From Spisula solida (lineage: Eukaryota; Mollusca; Bivalvia; Venerida; Mactridae), in contig OX365949.1 in NCBI GenBank assembly GCA_947247005.1, positions 4,846,001 to 4,910,000 on the forward strand: a stretch of DNA of 64,000 nucleotides, read 5' to 3'. The translations under genes were made by a program, and so were the position numbers. Below the pieces are notes generated by a model. That model ran no database searches. It had not been told where the DNA came from and saw nothing but the letters and a program-made list of their open reading frames with translations. Below are positions 45,858 through 57,960 of the stretch, in pieces. Each line of letters opens with the position of its first letter. Positions within the stretch are counted from its first letter, which is position 1.

Positions 45858-46299
45858 GAAATAAAAAATAAATAAATATACCAGATTTATATAGCGCCCT
45901 TTTCATGCGAACGCACGTTCAAAGGCACTTTACATAATTGTGTTGCAGCCACAAGGGCGCAGGTGCATACTCTACAAGTGCAGATGCACCATGATCTGAC
46001 GAGAGGGACAGACTGAGAGAAAGCCCCTGAAGGGAGAGAGAGACATTAGATACAGGCATGTCCGGCGCTGCAGAAGTGCGCCTAGCTCTTATTTCGAATA
46101 GACAGCCTGGTTCTTTAATGTGCCCGGTGTATAGCACCGATACACAGCTTCCTGGCACTTCCAGATACTTGCAGACCACACGGCCAAATATAGCGGGAAA
46201 TATTATAAATATTTCAGAAATGTCAAGTTCCGATGCCTGGGATTGAACCCACGACCTCTGGATTGACAGCCCAGCGCGTTACCACTGAGCTAAATCCGC
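45858..46299 (-). mobile_element. tRNA-headed SINE (~440 bp)
   Basis: On the minus strand the head GCGGATTTAGCTCAGTGGTA (A-box) continues through an anticodon-like loop CTGTCAA (GTC, Asp-like) to GGTTCAATCCC (B-box). A core with GCACATTAAAGAACCAGG follows. The 3' part, with AAAGTGCCTTTGAACG and AAAGGGCGCTATATAAAT, leads to an A/T-rich tail. Head, core and LINE-like tail in this order is the architecture of V-SINE/MetaSINE-type molluscan SINEs. The acceptor stem does not close, so it is not a tRNA gene. It has no ORF; movement depends on a partner LINE. Confidence 0.8.
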
Positions 46300-47112
46300 T
46301 TATAAATAGCCTGATTGCTGTAGTCTGTTGCATTTATTTGCTTCAACCTTTGAAATTTTTGATAATAGAGTAATCATGGTTAGATTTCATGGTATGCGAA
46401 ACATCTCATATTTTATCAAACTGGTTAAAATATATTTTAGTTCACTTTTTTTATTGTATATGTAAAGGGGAGTCACTGTTTTGAAGGAATTGCTGTTTTT
46501 ATGGTCATTCTTTGAAAAGAAGACGGTGACTGCAAGAAAACATATCTAGGTTTGAAAAGCCGGGCGTTGATTGGCTACAGATTTCTCTAAACCTAGTTCG
46601 GTTTCAATCCAATGAGAAATGTTTAGTTTAAACAATATTTATTTCTTTATAAACATATAATAACATTCATTTACACATATTAAGGATTGAGTAGAAAGCT
46701 AAGCTTATTTATAAACCCGTTCCTTATGAATAGCAGGGAATAATTGGTAACTTTATGAAGTTGTAAACAGTGGAAATTATGTACATAAATGATATTTTGG
46801 GAGGGAAAAGATTGGAAAGGAGTGTTTGACAGATTGATAGAGATATAAAGATGGAGATATATAGATATATATAGAGGTATGATCACATACGTTGGTTCTA
46901 AAATATGAGCATGCCTAAACGTTTTTGTAGATTGATACATTGTGCCAATAATTAGAAATTCTTTCAGTTGTACGTATGGCATTAATAGAGAAGAATGTTA
47001 TGCATCAAAACAATTTGTTGTTCTAATGTAGTTTTGGACATGTTAGAGTCATCCAAGAGAACTGGATCACCATATAAAAAGATATATATACATGAGAAAT
47101 GTTTGAGATGTA
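46300..47112. other. Unassigned spacer
   Basis: Contains a 100-codon minus-strand open frame at 46982-46680 of no recognisable family. Confidence 0.5.
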
Positions 47113-48085
47113 CGAGGGGTGATCAAAAAATACGCGGAAAAGTGCTGTCATTTCTTTATTTGTCATTGTAAGTCGATGAAACTTTCTAAACATGAAGATC
47201 AATCTATTTCAAATTGATTCACCGCTGACCATCAATATTAACCAAAATCAGAACGAACGCGGTTTCCTATGGCAACATCACTCGACGTCATGCGGCCCAC
47301 ATTTTCATATTTTCCAACGTTGTACGTAGCAAACGATGACGTATCATTCGTGCGCTTGTAATATTATCATTTTCTAACGGATGGGTTATGAATATGCAAT
47401 GATATAACATTACATTCATTATTTCATAAAATGTTTAAACGCCAAAATTTCATTTTAGAGCCTTTGCATCGAAGTCGTAGTCTAAGATTGAGTGTGATAC
47501 AGAAATCGGCTGCGAAAATTTGTGTTGCGAACGAAATGTCATAGAATACCAATGGCAATATTACAAAATGCAACAAATATGTAATAGCATACACAACTGG
47601 TGTCTGTTTTGCATATTCTCTCATATGTAGTCATGTAAAAACAATGCCGATATGCGAATGGGCTATACGACGTTAATAACGTCAAATTACGTAATCTGTA
47701 TTGATGTTCTCCCGCAGCTATTTCTGATAATTTACTTGCAAGTTGCAAAGAAAAATAAATGAGTTTCGGTTGACATATGAAGGAAGTGTATCTGGTTGTA
47801 TAGCTATATTTTGAGAATCATTAAATGCGTTATACATAATGAATTGTGCCATGAATGAGTATGGACAATGATTTATGTAACGACGTCGTGATGACGTTGG
47901 GCCTGCGTAGCCATGGTGACGTTGCGGTTTGTAGGTAAGTTTCACTAAATATTTTTTTAGGCTTAATGTTTTTATAGGTATGTACTCTTAATTCTCCAAT
48001 CTAAAACCAGACCGATTTTCTTTAAAATTGGTCACGTAACAAATATTTCAGAGCATTTTTCCGCGTATTTGTTGATCACCCCTCG
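47113..48085. mobile_element. Mariner-type non-autonomous element (973 bp)
   Basis: Ends CGAGGGGTGATCAAAAAATA followed by CGCGGAAAAGTGCT, mirrored at the right with two changes over 34 bp. TA at 47111-47112 and 48086-48087. CGAGGGGTGATC-type ends are typical of mariner family transposons. The interior has no recognisable transposase. Confidence 0.85.
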
Positions 48086-48089
48086 TACA

Positions 48090-48620
48090 AACGTGTTTTC
48101 TCTATATCCAATACATACAAAATAAACAAAGCCAACATATTCTGTAAAGCTTACACATGTACAAAATAAACAAAGGGTCATAATTCTGTCAAAAATGGTC
48201 AACATTAAAAATAATGACATTATGCGCTATGCCACCTCATGAGGGTACATCAGTGAGATTGACTAAAATTCCTGAAGAAATGTAGGAGCAGTTGCACAGA
48301 ATAGTTTTTCTCAATATCCTACATAGGTACAAGATAAACACAGGATTAAAACAGAAACTGACAATATGCGCTAGGACACCTCATAACTGTTCTTCTGTGA
48401 CAGTTTTGACAAATTTCCTTGAGAAATATTGTTTCGCTCGCACTGAAGAGTTTATACGTTAAGAATCAACAAGGGCCATAACTCCTCCAAATATAGTCGA
48501 ATCACGAAGTCCTGACAATATGTCGTGGTGCACCTTATAGCAAGCAAGTATGTGATAGTTTCGTTAAATTCCCTAAGAAATGTAGGGGGAGTTGCATACA
48601 GAAGAGTCGACCGGACGCAA
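48090..48620 (+). repeat. Bivalve-type ~150-bp unit array, interrupted upstream
   Basis: Three degenerate units share a TCATAATTCT / CCATAACTCC word, GACAATATGCG, GCACCTCATA-like, AAATTCCTGAAGAAATGTAG, GGAGTTGCA and CAATATCCTACATAGGTAC. The mariner-type element lies directly upstream. Confidence 0.65.
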
Positions 48621-49251
48621 TTACGCGTACCACCATTAACATATCCCCTTCGTCTTCGTCGATGGTTAATAACGACTCACTGAGGCGAAATTCTTAGATA
48701 TACGGGAAAACAACAAGTCGTTATGCTTGAGTTCAATGATTGGTGTTAAATAACATTTCTAAGTAAGGATAAAATACGGGATGAATTTGACAGTTACAAT
48801 AATAAATATGTTTCTTCTAATGGTGGTGTGTTCTATTTCAGTCAAACAAACAATCACCTGACACGGAGGTAAATATAAACCAATCCCTTTCTGCAAACTA
48901 AGAAATAAACAACAGCGAGCACGTCTTGTTAATGAGGAAGTAATACATCAAAAAAAGAATATAACCACCACACACGAATAACAAATAATGTATATTCCTT
49001 TGATTACAATGTTTTGCCCAGAAGGCTTCTTCTGGTATTTGTTTTGAATGAGATAGTAAGAACAAACATTCACCCCAATTATATCTTATTTATATATATT
49101 ATAGCATTTCCTTCCCGCAAGCACGTTTTAAATAGATGACGTTGTACTCTACATATAACGTCCTCTTGACAGTTGATTAAAAGGCGACATGCAAAAGAAA
49201 AAGCTCTTGATAGTATGATAGTATTCCAGTAAAATTTTAATTACTTTGATG
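48621..49251. other. Unassigned spacer
   Basis: Nothing recognised. TATGTTTCTTCTAATGGTGG near 48809 recurs at about 52326. Confidence 0.45.
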
Positions 49252-50250
49252 CGAGGGTCATTCAATATATTCGTAGACCTTCGTTCTCATTTGATTATAA
49301 TTGCGTTTAAATAATAATTTATTACATAATTACAAACATTAACTTATTACCTACAGTGAATAAAAATTTATCTTCAATAATTCAAACCAGTAGAATGTCA
49401 TCTGACATTGTACAATGTATCACCAAAGTAACGCGCGACCACCCCCGACCGACGTAACGTACCTATTTTATTAGTTCTACAAGTTATAAATTCCGAATAA
49501 GTTAATTTACTTTCCCGTATTTCTGCCCTATTATTGCAAGATATTATCTGTACATTTCATGAAATTATCAAGTAAGTTGAACGTATAAGTTAGAATTAAA
49601 AACTCATGGCGAGTCACGTTTTCAATATGCCAAAATGTCTATGAGTTTACGGAAGGTAATTCGTACGCCGATTAAATTGTGTACATGTCGTGGAAAAACA
49701 CACAAGAGCTGTTACAGAGAGCGAAAGGAAAACATACAGTACGCAGTGACCTTGTGTTTCAGTGACAAAAGCAAATTGCTGAAGAGCAGCGTGGTATTGA
49801 TAACGGTTCAGGGATATGAAAGATAGGCAATGTAGTGACGTTTCACGCAACGTCAGTCGCAATGTGCGGGGTGTTGTCATTGTAACATACAGTTATAATG
49901 TCAAGCTTTAATTCTTAAATTAGTCTATATAATATATTGTGGTAGATATATTTAATCGTATGCAATTTGAATATTTATGTTTATTACAATATATTCACAT
50001 TATTTCATAATTTCGGACTTACCATTCGATAAACATCAAAACGTCAATAACGTTGCTGACGTCAGAATATAAATAGCGCGGTGAGGTGATATATTTATTT
50101 TAGCCATATATTCTTGTAAATTACGTTGTTTCAGGCAATATTTTCTGCAGTCCGAAAGGCTGTAGTTTAATGTGATGTAGTTTGTATTTCTCTATGTCTT
50201 TGAGTATTAAAATAATGAACACAGTCTACGAATTTATTGAATAACCCTCG
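49252..50250. mobile_element. Second mariner-type non-autonomous element (999 bp)
   Basis: Left end CGAGGGTCATTCAATATATT with CGTAGACC; right end inverse CGAGGGTTATTCAATAAATT with CGTAGACT. The right flank is TA; the left is TG, so one target copy has mutated. A GAGGGTTATTCAATAA terminus is characteristic of mariner-like elements. No transposase frame inside. Confidence 0.75.
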
Positions 50251-50299
50251 TATGTCGAGGTCTTGGATAGCACATGTAACTTCGTGCACTATAAATGGA

Positions 50300-50930
50300 T
50301 GCTCTTTCACTAGATCATGGAGGCAGACATGTCATTACTAGTGAGAATGAAGACTTGTATCACAGTTATGATATCAGAGCTACAGAGCACAAACCGAGCA
50401 CGATTAACGATTCGTAAACAATACGTCTTCATTTGCAACAATATCTGAGGCAACGATTTCAACCAATGTCTTGGAACTATTGAAATTCATGGCCGCCCGA
50501 TATCTTTACAAACTGTGTCCAGATAACTCAGAGATCAATGTGTCCGAGTCAGAATTTGATCAACGCTGATGGCGTCACTGTATCGAAATGAGTTAGTCCT
50601 GTTTAGTGATGAAAATCGTTTCTTTCTTCAGTGACACGATAGCCATGTACTATATACCGATATGACAGTGACCGGTTTGATGATGAATATGTCTTAGTGA
50701 TTGATAGGATGGTGTTCATGTATGGTGGTACAACATCTTTTACTGCTGCTAACACACATATGTTTGTATGACCCAGCATGTGTTGTTCCTTTGTGCTCAC
50801 AATCACCAGTCATGTCTTGAATCTGATGGATCACCTTTAGGGCAGACTTGATCAGACGTCAATAAAGCTTTTCCAAGTGAATATACTGTAACTGAAGTAA
50901 ATGATAGCGTGAATGGCTCACTGTCAGACA
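50300..50930 (+). pseudogene. Decayed Tc1-like transposase
   Basis: In shifting plus-strand frames I read IEIHGRPISLQTV followed by LRDQCVRVRI (the segment before the catalytic core), then RNELVLFSDENRFFLQ with the first catalytic Asp at about 50608, and HDSHVLYTD after a stop. This is the classic LFSDESRF context of Tc1-like transposases. Further downstream the match fades, and the second Asp and the Glu motif cannot be placed. Stops occur every few tens of codons. It begins about 50 bp after the mariner-type element ends, but its family differs, so the adjacency is probably chance. Confidence 0.6.
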
Positions 50931-51490
50931 TTTGGTAGATTTAATAGAATGATGTTCCCCTAAATATGTAGTCTTACGTGCTGATTCATCAATTTATTCC
51001 CCATTAGATATATCTAAATGGAATTAGGTGCGCTTCAAACTAAATCTACAACTATTTGTAGATATAAATACAAAAGCTCAGACAGTCTCTTAGATGAATG
51101 AGAACCTACTTAGTATACTTAGTTAAATTTAATGGTAACAATATCGGCTCAAGATAGTCAAGAGTAATGTGTACAAGGTTAATGCCGAATAAACACCCAC
51201 CTACAAAATATGATCGTTTCTCTTAAAGTCTGTGTGAATCTTGGGAATCTTCTGTTTATCTTCAATTTAACCTCATACAGTTTACAATTTTTACTGTTAA
51301 TTTCAAGATTTTGGGCCATCGGTCCATGAATCACATAAATCAATACAAAAAAGTTATTCATTATAAACAAGTTACATAACATTTCAAAATATATGTTCAT
51401 AGTACAAATGGTACTGTATTAATGGTATTGTATTGCGCTAGAGTGTTGTTATAATAGTTTAATATATCCTTACAATGGCGGAGAAGCTGG
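50931..51490. other. Unassigned spacer
   Basis: Nothing recognised. Confidence 0.5.
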
Positions 51491-51585
51491 ACCGTACTGA
51501 CGGAGATTAGTGGGTATAATGAAAGCACTCCCGCACCGTACTGGTGGAGATTAGTGGGTATAATACAAGCACTCCCGCACCATAT
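51491..51585 (+). repeat. 44-bp tandem duplication
   Basis: ACCGTACTG(A/G) with GGAGATTAGTGGGTATAAT and AAGCACTCCCGC repeats twice with period 44 (51491, 51535), with the start of a third copy. Confidence 0.85.
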
Positions 51586-51769
51586 TACAAGGTAATAATA
51601 AACATGATTTATACGTTCCGGTCAGCATAATGGATTGGCTGTCGAGAACACTAACCACTCGGGCATCTTGCCACTCCGTAAATATTTATGAGATCAAACA
51701 AGATTCGCGATGCCAATGTTGCGGATCATATAAGCCTGGAATAAAGGCAGAACTAGGTCCTTTAGCTTC

Positions 51770-51950
51770 TTGTCAGCTAGGACTTGGACTTTCGGTTTTT
51801 TAACAACTGAAACGATGACTTTCAGCGGATAATTTCATTTTCTCGATCAGTTTGTGTCGGGCATTGTGTCGAGTAATTGTTGTCAGTGATGCTTTCATGT
51901 TTCCTGTGCTCGGGTGTTTAAGGTGGGTGCTGCCTTCCCTGACCGATTAT
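51770..51950 (+). repeat. Dispersed repeat scrap (CTGTGCTCGG family)
   Basis: Shares with 59105-59255, in the same order, GGACTTG/GGAACTAGG, TTTTTTAACAACTGAAAC-like, TTTCTCGATCAG/TTTCTCGTTCAG, GGGCATTG, TTTCCTGTGCTCGG and GAGTGCTGCCTTCCCTG-like words. A shorter relative is at 55165-55225. Confidence 0.55.
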
Positions 51951-53039
51951 CTGCTTTATTTTTTTCGGGTCAGATTAACCCAGAACAAAGGCATAAGAGT
52001 ATAAAATAAATAATTCCCTGATTCCTAGTATTCCTACAGTGGAAGAAATCTAGTTCTGAGTTTCAATACAGCGTAATCGTAATCCGGCATTAAGTAATCC
52101 AGCTCTTACACAAACAGCGTCAATATCATATTACTGTAAAGGGTACGCTATTTCTGAACTTATATTTACAATAAGCTGAAATGAATGGTTTATGTAGGAG
52201 TATACCATCCCTTTTTATTCATAGATTTGTCTGTAGAGATAAAAATAAAACCGACAAAGCAAATCAACTTAAGCTTCTCTTGGTACTTTAGTCTTGCAAG
52301 ACGGACGTTATCTTGAACTGTTATATGTTTCTTCTAATAGTGGCCAGTACAAGTTTGTTCACACACGTGCGGACACATATTTCTTATAGCATTTTCTTTC
52401 TATGATCAGTTCTCTGAAGTGTCTTTTATTGCAAGTATACATTGTATTGTAAAATCCTCTGTTATTATTGTTACAAAGCTTATTCTGATGAGTTTTGACA
52501 AGAAATCATCTTCCAGATAAATACTTGTCTTGTTCTTGTTAGTACATTATATCCTATAGACGATGTAAACAGGGTGTGGCGTAGCTTGCTCGGTACAATT
52601 ACACTCTGATCAGTGTGATTATGTGCATAAAGAAGATGTGTCATTTTGTTAACAACCTCTTGTTTATTGATGCAAAATGACCCTCAAAACCAGGCAATAT
52701 ATCGAATTGACAATCAGATGAGTGACATTAAACACCTTGACACACAACTTGATGTCATTCTCTTCACATGTATTACATTTATATTTTCAGTGATTATGAT
52801 GAGGCAGCGGGCTGCTATAAAATAAACTTATTTGTTAATCCAAATAATGTAATAAACTCCGGAAATGCTGATAATCAAGTAGTGTTACTCTTTTTGGCAT
52901 TGGAAAGATAATTCGACATTGTTCAAGTTTATACCACATTTTTAACGTGGCAACGAAACATTGTAGTTTGATCAAATGTTAATTTAAACATATTTCAGTA
53001 CGACTGTAACCTAATCAAGTACGACACACTGGTATCGTA
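51951..53039. other. Unassigned spacer
   Basis: Nothing recognised. Confidence 0.5.
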
Positions 53040-53071
53040 CATGGTGATCCAAAAAACATGTCCCACAAACA

Positions 53072-53690
53072 ATGCTTAATAACTTTGCGAATTTGGTAGT
53101 GCAAAATGTATATTACCTTATCAAATTCAGAACCAGAAATCATCATTTACCTGTAGAAACCGGGAACTGGTTACGTATACCTACTAACCAAAGACACTGT
53201 AATTTTTGCCAAAATATGATTGGAGATGAATTTCATTATTTGTTTGAATGTGACCGATTTAATAATGATAGAAAACAGTATTTGAAACCAAAATATTACA
53301 GGCGACCAAATATGTTTAAATTAGAAAATCTTATGTGTACCAGTAACGAAGATGAATGTTTGAAATTACTTAAATTTGTTAAAATTATATTGATAACGAT
53401 AAGACCATAATTATATTGTTTGGTACAAGTGTTAATGATGAAATGTATGTATGTATTACTTAAGTATGTCATATTATACCATGTCACAGTTTCCATTTAT
53501 AATAATCATGATATGTGTTGCTTTTTAATATGTGTGTAGCCTCATCTGTATGTATTGAATGTCATTCACCTCATATTTACATGTAAATGTATTGAGTGTA
53601 CTAAAGGTATTGTATTGTATTGTATTGTATTGTATTGTATTGTATTGTATTGTAGTGTATTGTATTGTATTGTATTGTATTGTATAATTA
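53072..53690 (+). pseudogene. LINE 3' end with zinc domain and (TATTG)n tail
   Basis: Codons 53072-53410 give LIKFRTRNHHLPVETGNWLR, then HCNFC, then GDEFHYLFECDRFNNDRK and a basic tail ending at the stop 53408-53410. This is the post-reverse-transcriptase zinc segment of invertebrate LINEs (C-x2-C, DE-x-H, C). About 190 bp of 3' UTR follow, then 16 or so TATTG repeats (about 53609-53685). Such pentanucleotide runs commonly form the 3' tail of this LINE type. The 5' end of the fragment abuts the mariner TIR. Confidence 0.7.
53610..53685 (+). repeat. (TATTG)n microsatellite
   Basis: Pentanucleotide run with one TAGTG interruption, interpreted as the tail of the LINE fragment. Confidence 0.95.
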
Positions 53691-53959
53691 TTGTTTTGGT
53701 ATTGACAAAAATAATATTGAATTAAGTTTTTGTTGAATATAAAGACGACCGTCATATAATGTCATAGTAACCATGGTAACGCAGTTAGTAATGTCGTCAT
53801 ATTCTAAGAGTTCCACGATGGCTGAAAACGCAGAAACTATAAATGTGTACTCTAAAGTAGGCAAATAGCCTGCATTTGATAGAAGAAAACTTAAATGTCT
53901 TAGTCCAAAAGCATCAGTATCATATAGAATGCAAATTAGAAGACATGTGTCACAATTAG

Positions 53960-54490
53960 AGACACGTTGAACTGTGAGGAACATGAGAACTTAAAGGAAT
54001 TGTAGACTCGTAGTGGCTGAGAATGATGAGAATATCCATCAAGTTGTACGGGAAATCCCAACGATATATTAGAGGAGTTATGAAGGGTACATTTAACACT
54101 TCAGCATATATAATGCTTAGAATAGAAAAGATGACTGGCGCAAAGATGGTTTCACACACAGCAAATGTTGTGCTGGACAATTTACGACGGACATAAGATT
54201 TTGGTAAACGATGATTGCTCTGTAAACACAACGCATAAATGGCCTCCATATTTGCATGCTCTTAGTCCATTGGACTTTTCTAATAGAGTTCTTTAAAGCA
54301 GAAATTGTGTTATCCCAAACGTACCACTTTACTTAATTTTAAAGAATCAATTAGTAGACAAATGTGTTTGATCATCCTACAAACATATACAGTGTCGTCA
54401 TTCAGAACTTTCGACATATCGTCTGACGCTGGTACGGAAACATGTGGTGGTTACTTCGCGCATCTCTTGTTTAGTTGGTTGTTAAAAGTC
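53960..54490 (+). pseudogene. Mariner-like transposase C-terminal relic
   Basis: Frames with several shifts contain HTANVVLDNLRRT (helix after the second catalytic Asp), then HKWPPYLHALSPLDFS, matching the WPPxSPDLxPLDFFLWG signature, then LNFKESISRQM and a terminal GGYFAHLL. These are in the correct order for the C-terminal half of a mariner-like transposase. The N-terminal DNA-binding half and first Asp are gone, presumably deleted or displaced by the LINE insertion. It matches the orientation of the surrounding TIRs. Confidence 0.65.
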
Positions 54491-54607
54491 TTGTTTTACT
54501 AAATCTTACATGTATATGCTTTGTATAAATTTGAAAAATAAAATACTTTAAACATTAAGTCTTTTTATTACGCATTGTTTGTGGGACATGTTTTTTTGAT
54601 AACCCTA

Positions 54608-57236
54608 TATATAATAGTAATGCATGTGTGTTCGGATTCCGAGTAAAGGGTGTTTATGTAACAGACATTTAACTGACAAATCCCCTCTAATTTATTTGAA
54701 ATATTCTTTAATCCGCACATTTTTCGTAAGTGATGAGGGTGTTCGGATAAGGGAGATCCCTCTCTACACATTAATGTAGCTTTTGAGTAAAACAGTTTTA
54801 ACGACTCATCTGTATCATTTGGAACTAACATGTATTAGAAGTGAAAACTTTTTTGTAGTCTGTTTCTTAAACCTATTTAAGGGTAGGAAACTATGAAGTG
54901 TCAATGCATCAAATTCATGGAGAACTTATTGTTCTTTCACTTGCACCCATAATTGATATTGGTAGACAAAATAGCTAATACTCCACTGATGAATTCTCAA
55001 GAAAGCAACTTGATTGACACTTAAGTGTTTGGTAAATTTCCTCATTTGGTTTCGCGTTTTCTGCTCGACTCAACTATTTGTTTCTTTTTATTCAAAAATG
55101 CAGTCACCATCATTATATAAAATTTTAATGTTTTATATTCTGTTTAAACCGTGTTTTACTGAGGCAAACGTTTATTCGTCTATTGTGCTCGGTTGTTTCA
55201 GTTTCAAGAGTGCTGCCTTCCTTGTCCGAAATATCTTTTTATTATCTTTTTGTATACATGTGTAAGATTTTACAATTGTTTACTCACAAACGTATGCAAT
55301 AAGAACCAGAACGTATATTATAATATATTGATAATTCAGTGGTTAAGTATTACACTATACATAGATATTCTGTAAAAACCTGAAAAATATAAAAATAAAA
55401 TATTAACTCAACACTTTCCATTGAACTAAGTATGTAATGGTAATTCCTTTTAAATGGGCGTTGAAGTCAAATACACGATGGATATTCCAGGGTTATGGTT
55501 TTCTATGGTCCAATTCTGTCGTAATTCGCTCGTTCGACACAACAATGCAACATATGAAAGCACGAAGGTAATGAAGTCAAATTAAGTATAGTTTTGCTAT
55601 AAAATTATCGTGGCGAACAAGCGAAAGTACGACATGGGGTAAATCATATGCACATATTTCTAGAAAGGACACTTTGATAACAACGATGAGAAGAGTTAAA
55701 TGTACTTTTTAACGCAGTTATCGCATTGAACACAAGTCGAATGTTTATTCTGGTACATACGATTATTCATAAAATTGTCATATTCACATTTATACAAATT
55801 ATTCTAGTCTAATATTGTTTCTATTATATATGCTGACTGTGTTTTAACATATGATCCCATTGGGACTCACATAATCAATTTCTAGTTACGGTTTTCTAAG
55901 CATACGACAACGAAATAATTATAAATCATAACGTCTAGACTGAACTAAACATATGATTCCAGGATGACAGTTTATATTTGCAAGTCTAGAAGAAACCATT
56001 CATAACATAAACGCCATGTTAAGGAATAATCATATGAATATCTCAAGTTTATGTTTGTTTTTCAATAGACGTTAAAATCGTTAACCAAATTGCTGCACAC
56101 AAGTAAACGCCGTAAATGTTAGACAACGATAGCCAGTCAGTTCAACAGGGTATCGTGTAATATTTTACATAGACAGAACCAGAACAGTAAGCGGTCTTTT
56201 ACGCGCTAATAAAAAAACACATTTTCAAACAAAGTTACGTCTTTTAAGGACCGGTCACACCAAACTAAGTCTCAAAACGTCCTTTTACGTCCTCAAAAAA
56301 TGTTTATAATACCATCCTATCTATTCTATCCTTATCACATCTAATGGGTTTGAAACTAATTATTTCGTATAATTCTGAATTTGTAGTAACTCAATAACCT
56401 CGTTTACCGACAGTTAAACTCGATTATTCAACTAGTCACTCATATTTAACTGTAGAAAGGAGAATGTTTCTAACATGTTTAAACATGACGAAACATTAAT
56501 CGTCTTATGTAATTCTCTTTACGTTTTACGCTTTTTGCCAATATCAATAGAAAAAAAATAGTAGGCAATCGTACATGAAGACAAGTGTTATTTCTTCGTC
56601 ATTTTGTATAATTGAAAAACAACATAGACCAACTTGTACCAGATTGTAAACAAATGGAATCAACAGATCGGACAGAGATTGCAGTACACAACAGAAGCAG
56701 CAGATGACGAAAGGAGCACACACGAAAGCAACAATGACAAACGGAATCAGCTTACTCAGAAAAAAATTGCCTAATCGGTGCAAAAAACCAATAAATTTGA
56801 CAATGACATCATTATTAATCCAATTTACGAACCGAGTTTCTCTATTGATTATTTATTTTCAGAAATAAATATTTATTGTCACTTTCAGATTTATTGTAGT
56901 TCATATACTTATAGTGTGACATGTCGTGGTATTAATTACGACAAATATAGTAATTGCCGACGAGTAGTCCGTATTCAGTAATTACATTTTATTCTGACAG
57001 TAATTGCATAAATGGCAGTAGTTTGTTCAAGTCTCATAAGATGATATTACTATTTAAATTATTTTTCTTTATATTTCATGGACACATTGACCAAATTCTC
57101 GCAATTTATTGCATACTCAAGTTGCAATTCCTTGTATCATTACACTCAAATGGTACCTATACAAAATTGAATTGTTCTCGATTCTTGCTATACATATTTG
57201 AATATGTTCTAAGCGTATAGGCTCATGGATAAACTT
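54608..57236. other. Unassigned AT-rich spacer
   Basis: Over 2.6 kb without a recognised gene. 55165-55225 (TGTGCTCGG, GAGTGCTGCCTTCC) belongs to the CTGTGCTCGG dispersed family. A hydrophobic minus-strand frame (56783-56544) has no family match. Confidence 0.5.
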
Positions 57237-57960
57237 GATCTCTGTATAGATTTGGTGTCTATACAGATTAGTATAGCTCTAGAAAGCAATGAATTCATTC
57301 TAGATTCTATATAGATTTAATGCTGCTTCTAAACATATATACTGGGTGGATATACAGATTTGGCACGTTTTAGGTACTGAGTATTGCTACCTAGAAGCGC
57401 TTAAGAGTGTATAAATGGGGGTTCGCAACAATCGCAAATATGTATACACACAACTTCAAGACAACAAATCTGAATAGACACATGACACCAAATCTGTATA
57501 GACACCAGGCAACAGATCTGTATAGACACCAGGCACCAAATCTGTATAGACACCAGGCAACAAATCTGTATAGACACCAGGCCACAAATCTGTGCCCATA
57601 GACACAAAATCTGTATAGACAGATATTTCCATTGCACACAATTCAAATCTGTATAGACACTTGTATCTGTACAAAGTCTTGGTCAAATCTGTATGGACAG
57701 ATGTTCAAATCTGTATAGACACTAGGTCAAATCTGTATAGACACTTGATCAAATCTGTATAAACACTAAAAGTTTTGGTCAAATATGTATAGACATACAT
57801 TTGTTCAAATCTGTATAGACAGATGTTGAAATCTGTATAGACACTTGGTCCTAAAAGGCGAAAGTCTATACAGATTTGAACCCCGTGTCTATACAGATTT
57901 GTACTGCCGAAAATCAAAGTCTGTATATACACTTGTCCTAATCTGTATAGACACCAAGTG
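57237..57960. repeat. TCTGTATAGACA motif field
   Basis: AAATCTGTATAGACAC or close variants occur about 17 times on the plus strand between 57474 and 57960, first at 24-25 bp spacing with CAGGCAAC spacers, later at irregular spacing. Inverted copies (TGTCTATACAGATT) lie at 57258, 57869 and 57889. Some variants are AATCTGTGCCCATAGACAC and ATATGTATAGACATAC. The recurrence of a 16-mer with differing spacers looks like a reiterated protein-binding or subterminal transposon motif. Confidence 0.85.

Larger units (their letters stand above)
53040..54605 (+). mobile_element. Dead mariner-type transposon with nested LINE end
   Basis: Ends ATGGTGATCCAAAAAACATG (left, followed by TCCCACAAACAATGC) and its inverse at 54572-54604, with three small differences over 33 bp. 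TA at 53038-53039 and 54606-54607. The right third contains a decayed transposase; the left third has been invaded by a LINE 3' end (53072-53690). Confidence 0.75.

Noticed and set aside
46225..46299. Functional tRNA-Asp gene on the minus strand
   Set aside because: The A-box, anticodon loop and B-box are present, but the acceptor stem does not close, the T-stem is imperfect, and the sequence continues into a SINE core and tail.
54568..54831. Minus-strand 87-codon frame at the mariner right end
   Set aside because: Its last codons translate the terminal inverted repeat and the rest has no recognisable domain.
57474..57960. CRISPR-like array
   Set aside because: A constant motif with changing spacers was noted, but spacers are 8-40 bp and partly repetitive, the motif occurs in both orientations, and the surroundings are eukaryotic transposon-rich DNA.
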